This document shows, piece after piece, positions 62,876 through 64,000 of a DNA stretch of 64,000 bases (position 1 is its first letter; each line of letters opens with the position of its first letter). The notes beneath the pieces are model-generated. The model was not told where the DNA came from, made no database searches, and was given only the letters and a program-made list of their open reading frames with translations. The stretch lies in assembly GCA_965601455.1 (NCBI GenBank), contig OZ271831.1, positions 3,534,001 through 3,598,000 of the forward strand, given 5' to 3'. A program made the translations under genes and the position numbers. The stretch comes from JANQEU01 sp965601455. GTDB taxonomy: Bacteria > Bacteroidota > Bacteroidia > Cytophagales > Cyclobacteriaceae.

Positions 62876-64000
62876 ATGAGAACGATAGACGATTTTAATT
62901 TCCGCAATCGCAAAGCTCTGGTTCGTGTTGATTTCAATGTTCCTTTGAACAGCGATCTTAAGGTCACCGATGAGACTCGTATCAAGGCGGCTATTCCTAC
63001 CATCAAGAAAATTTTAGAAGATGGTGGTTCCGCCATTTTGATGAGTCATCTAGGACGTCCCAAGGAAGGTCCTGAAAATAAGTTTTCTTTAGAGCATATT
63101 ATCCCTAATCTAAAAAAACGTTTAGATGCCGAAGTAAAATTCGCTTCTGATTGCATTGGTACTGAGGCCGAGGAGGCTAGTGCTGCCCTTGGTACTGGAG
63201 AGGTATTGCTTCTCGAGAATGTTCGATTCTACAAGGAAGAAACAAAAGGTGATGAAGACTTCGCTCTGTCACTTTCTAAACTAGGTGATATCTATGTCAA
63301 TGACGCTTTTGGCACCGCCCACCGGGCACATGCGTCAACAACAATAGTGGCAAAGCATTTTTCAGACAAGTGTTGCGGCTATGTGATGCAGGCCGAATTG
63401 GATAATGCCAAGAAAGTGCTAGAGCAGTCTGAGAAACCTTTCACCGCTATCATGGGAGGCGCAAAAATCTCCGATAAGATCCAAATCATTGAACAATTAC
63501 TAGATAAGGTGGATAATCTTATCATTGGTGGTGGAATGTCATATACGTTCTTTAAAGCCATTGGTGGTCAGGTTGGCAACTCACTTGTTGAAGAAGACAA
63601 ACTGGAACTTGCCAAGTCTTTAGTATCGAAAGCCAAAGAGGCAGGAGTCAGCTTAGAACTACCTAAGGATTCAATCATTGCCGATAAATTCGATAATGAA
63701 GCAAACACGAGTCTTGCGGATAATTACTCAATTCCAGACGGCTGGATGGGGCTGGACATTGGACCAGAGGCCACGAAAGTCTTTTCGGATATTATAGGCA
63801 AGTCAAAAACTATCCTTTGGAATGGCCCAATGGGTGTTTTTGAAATGGAGAAATTCTCTTCCGGGACCAATTCAATTGCGCAGGCAGTAGTGAAAGCCAC
63901 AGAGAATGGTGGTTTTTCCTTAATTGGTGGTGGAGATTCAGCTTCAGCCATTAACAACCTAGGATATGGTGATAAAGTATCTTATGTCTCCACAGGCGGA
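62876..64000 (+). CDS. pgk: Phosphoglycerate kinase (3' end beyond window)
   Basis: The first 375 codons of about 395 are present. Seen: 'LVRVDFNVPLN', 'SHLGRPKEGP', 'LLLENVRFYKEE', 'YVNDAFGTAHRAHAST', 'AIMGGAKISDKI', 'IIGGGMSYTFFKA' and 'LWNGPMGVFEMEKF' with the hinge and 'LIGGGDSA' nucleotide loop at the edge. It catalyses 1,3-bisphosphoglycerate to 3-phosphoglycerate in glycolysis. ATG at 62876 agrees with the family start. Confidence 0.96.
   Translation, partial: MRTIDDFNFRNRKALVRVDFNVPLNSDLKVTDETRIKAAIPTIKKILEDGGSAILMSHLGRPKEGPENKFSLEHIIPNLKKRLDAEVKFASDCIGTEAEEASAALGTGEVLLLENVRFYKEETKGDEDFALSLSKLGDIYVNDAFGTAHRAHASTTIVAKHFSDKCCGYVMQAELDNAKKVLEQSEKPFTAIMGGAKISDKIQIIEQLLDKVDNLIIGGGMSYTFFKAIGGQVGNSLVEEDKLELAKSLVSKAKEAGVSLELPKDSIIADKFDNEANTSLADNYSIPDGWMGLDIGPEATKVFSDIIGKSKTILWNGPMGVFEMEKFSSGTNSIAQAVVKATENGGFSLIGGGDSASAINNLGYGDKVSYVSTGG

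Overview
The window is ordinary, gene-dense chromosome from a member of the Bacteroidota, most likely a marine Cytophagales-type bacterium. Reasons: a secreted subtilase with a PKD domain and a type IX secretion C-terminal sorting domain; a two-component regulator-propeller/Y_Y_Y histidine kinase; menaquinone synthesis (MenA); a bifunctional HisB; the short-form arginine decarboxylase beside CtlX and an arginine-deiminase-like hydrolase; FHS-family sugar permeases; many short signal peptides and lipoboxes. Genus and species cannot be fixed from this sequence alone. No insertion sequence, prophage, CRISPR array, rRNA or tRNA gene was recognised.

Layout. 1-6.4 kb (minus): end of an ABC permease with its PadR regulator, a VOC protein, and hisGDCB without the rest of the histidine pathway. 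6.6-14.2 kb: universal stress protein, menA, argS, two guanidine-group hydrolases, divergent speA and a HAD phosphatase. 14.2-20 kb: polyprenol-phosphate glycosyltransferase, Lol-type permease, NamZ-like muramidase, fmt, folA, a membrane protein and a dehydrogenase. 20-27 kb: large T9SS subtilase, then an IorA/IorB-type molybdenum hydroxylase ended by a strong terminator. 27-27.9 kb: a gene-free stretch with DnaA-box-like 9-mers (possible origin) and a terminator-ended minus-strand unit. 27.9-43.5 kb: msrA, propeller histidine kinase, a gluzincin/propeller/barrel protein with an LpxR-like deacylase, xylA-xylB, a Gfo/Idh oxidoreductase, and a YeeE/YedE pair. 43.7-48.3 kb: sufS-sufU-moaD-moaE, PIG-L deacetylase, DUF423 protein, xdhC. 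48.3-57.3 kb: a MerC-like membrane protein, a BNR-repeat protein, then a complete coxM-S-L-G-D-E-F set. 57.3-61.8 kb (minus): L-fucose-type genes (dehydrogenase, permease, mutarotase) with three tandem paralogues of a DUF2378-like family between them. 61.9-64 kb: Sua5/TsaC and the start of pgk.

The standout is the CO dehydrogenase locus. CoxL carries the form I signature VAYRCSFR (Cys374) and the active-site Glu743, so it is predicted to be a true Mo-Cu aerobic CO dehydrogenase rather than a generic xanthine-dehydrogenase-family enzyme. It is followed by its maturation genes: CoxG, the MoxR-type ATPase CoxD, the VWA protein CoxE, and a CoxF/XdhC protein that ends in a cysteine-rich YHS domain, an unusual fusion that could handle the copper of the active site. 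Within 15 kb upstream lie sulfur-mobilising and molybdopterin genes (sufS, sufU, moaD, moaE), a second xdhC, a sulfur-transport-like YeeE pair and a MerC-like protein with metal-type cysteines. Together this looks like a supply line for molybdenum hydroxylase cofactors. No Calvin-cycle genes are visible, so CO would be an auxiliary energy source rather than a carbon source.
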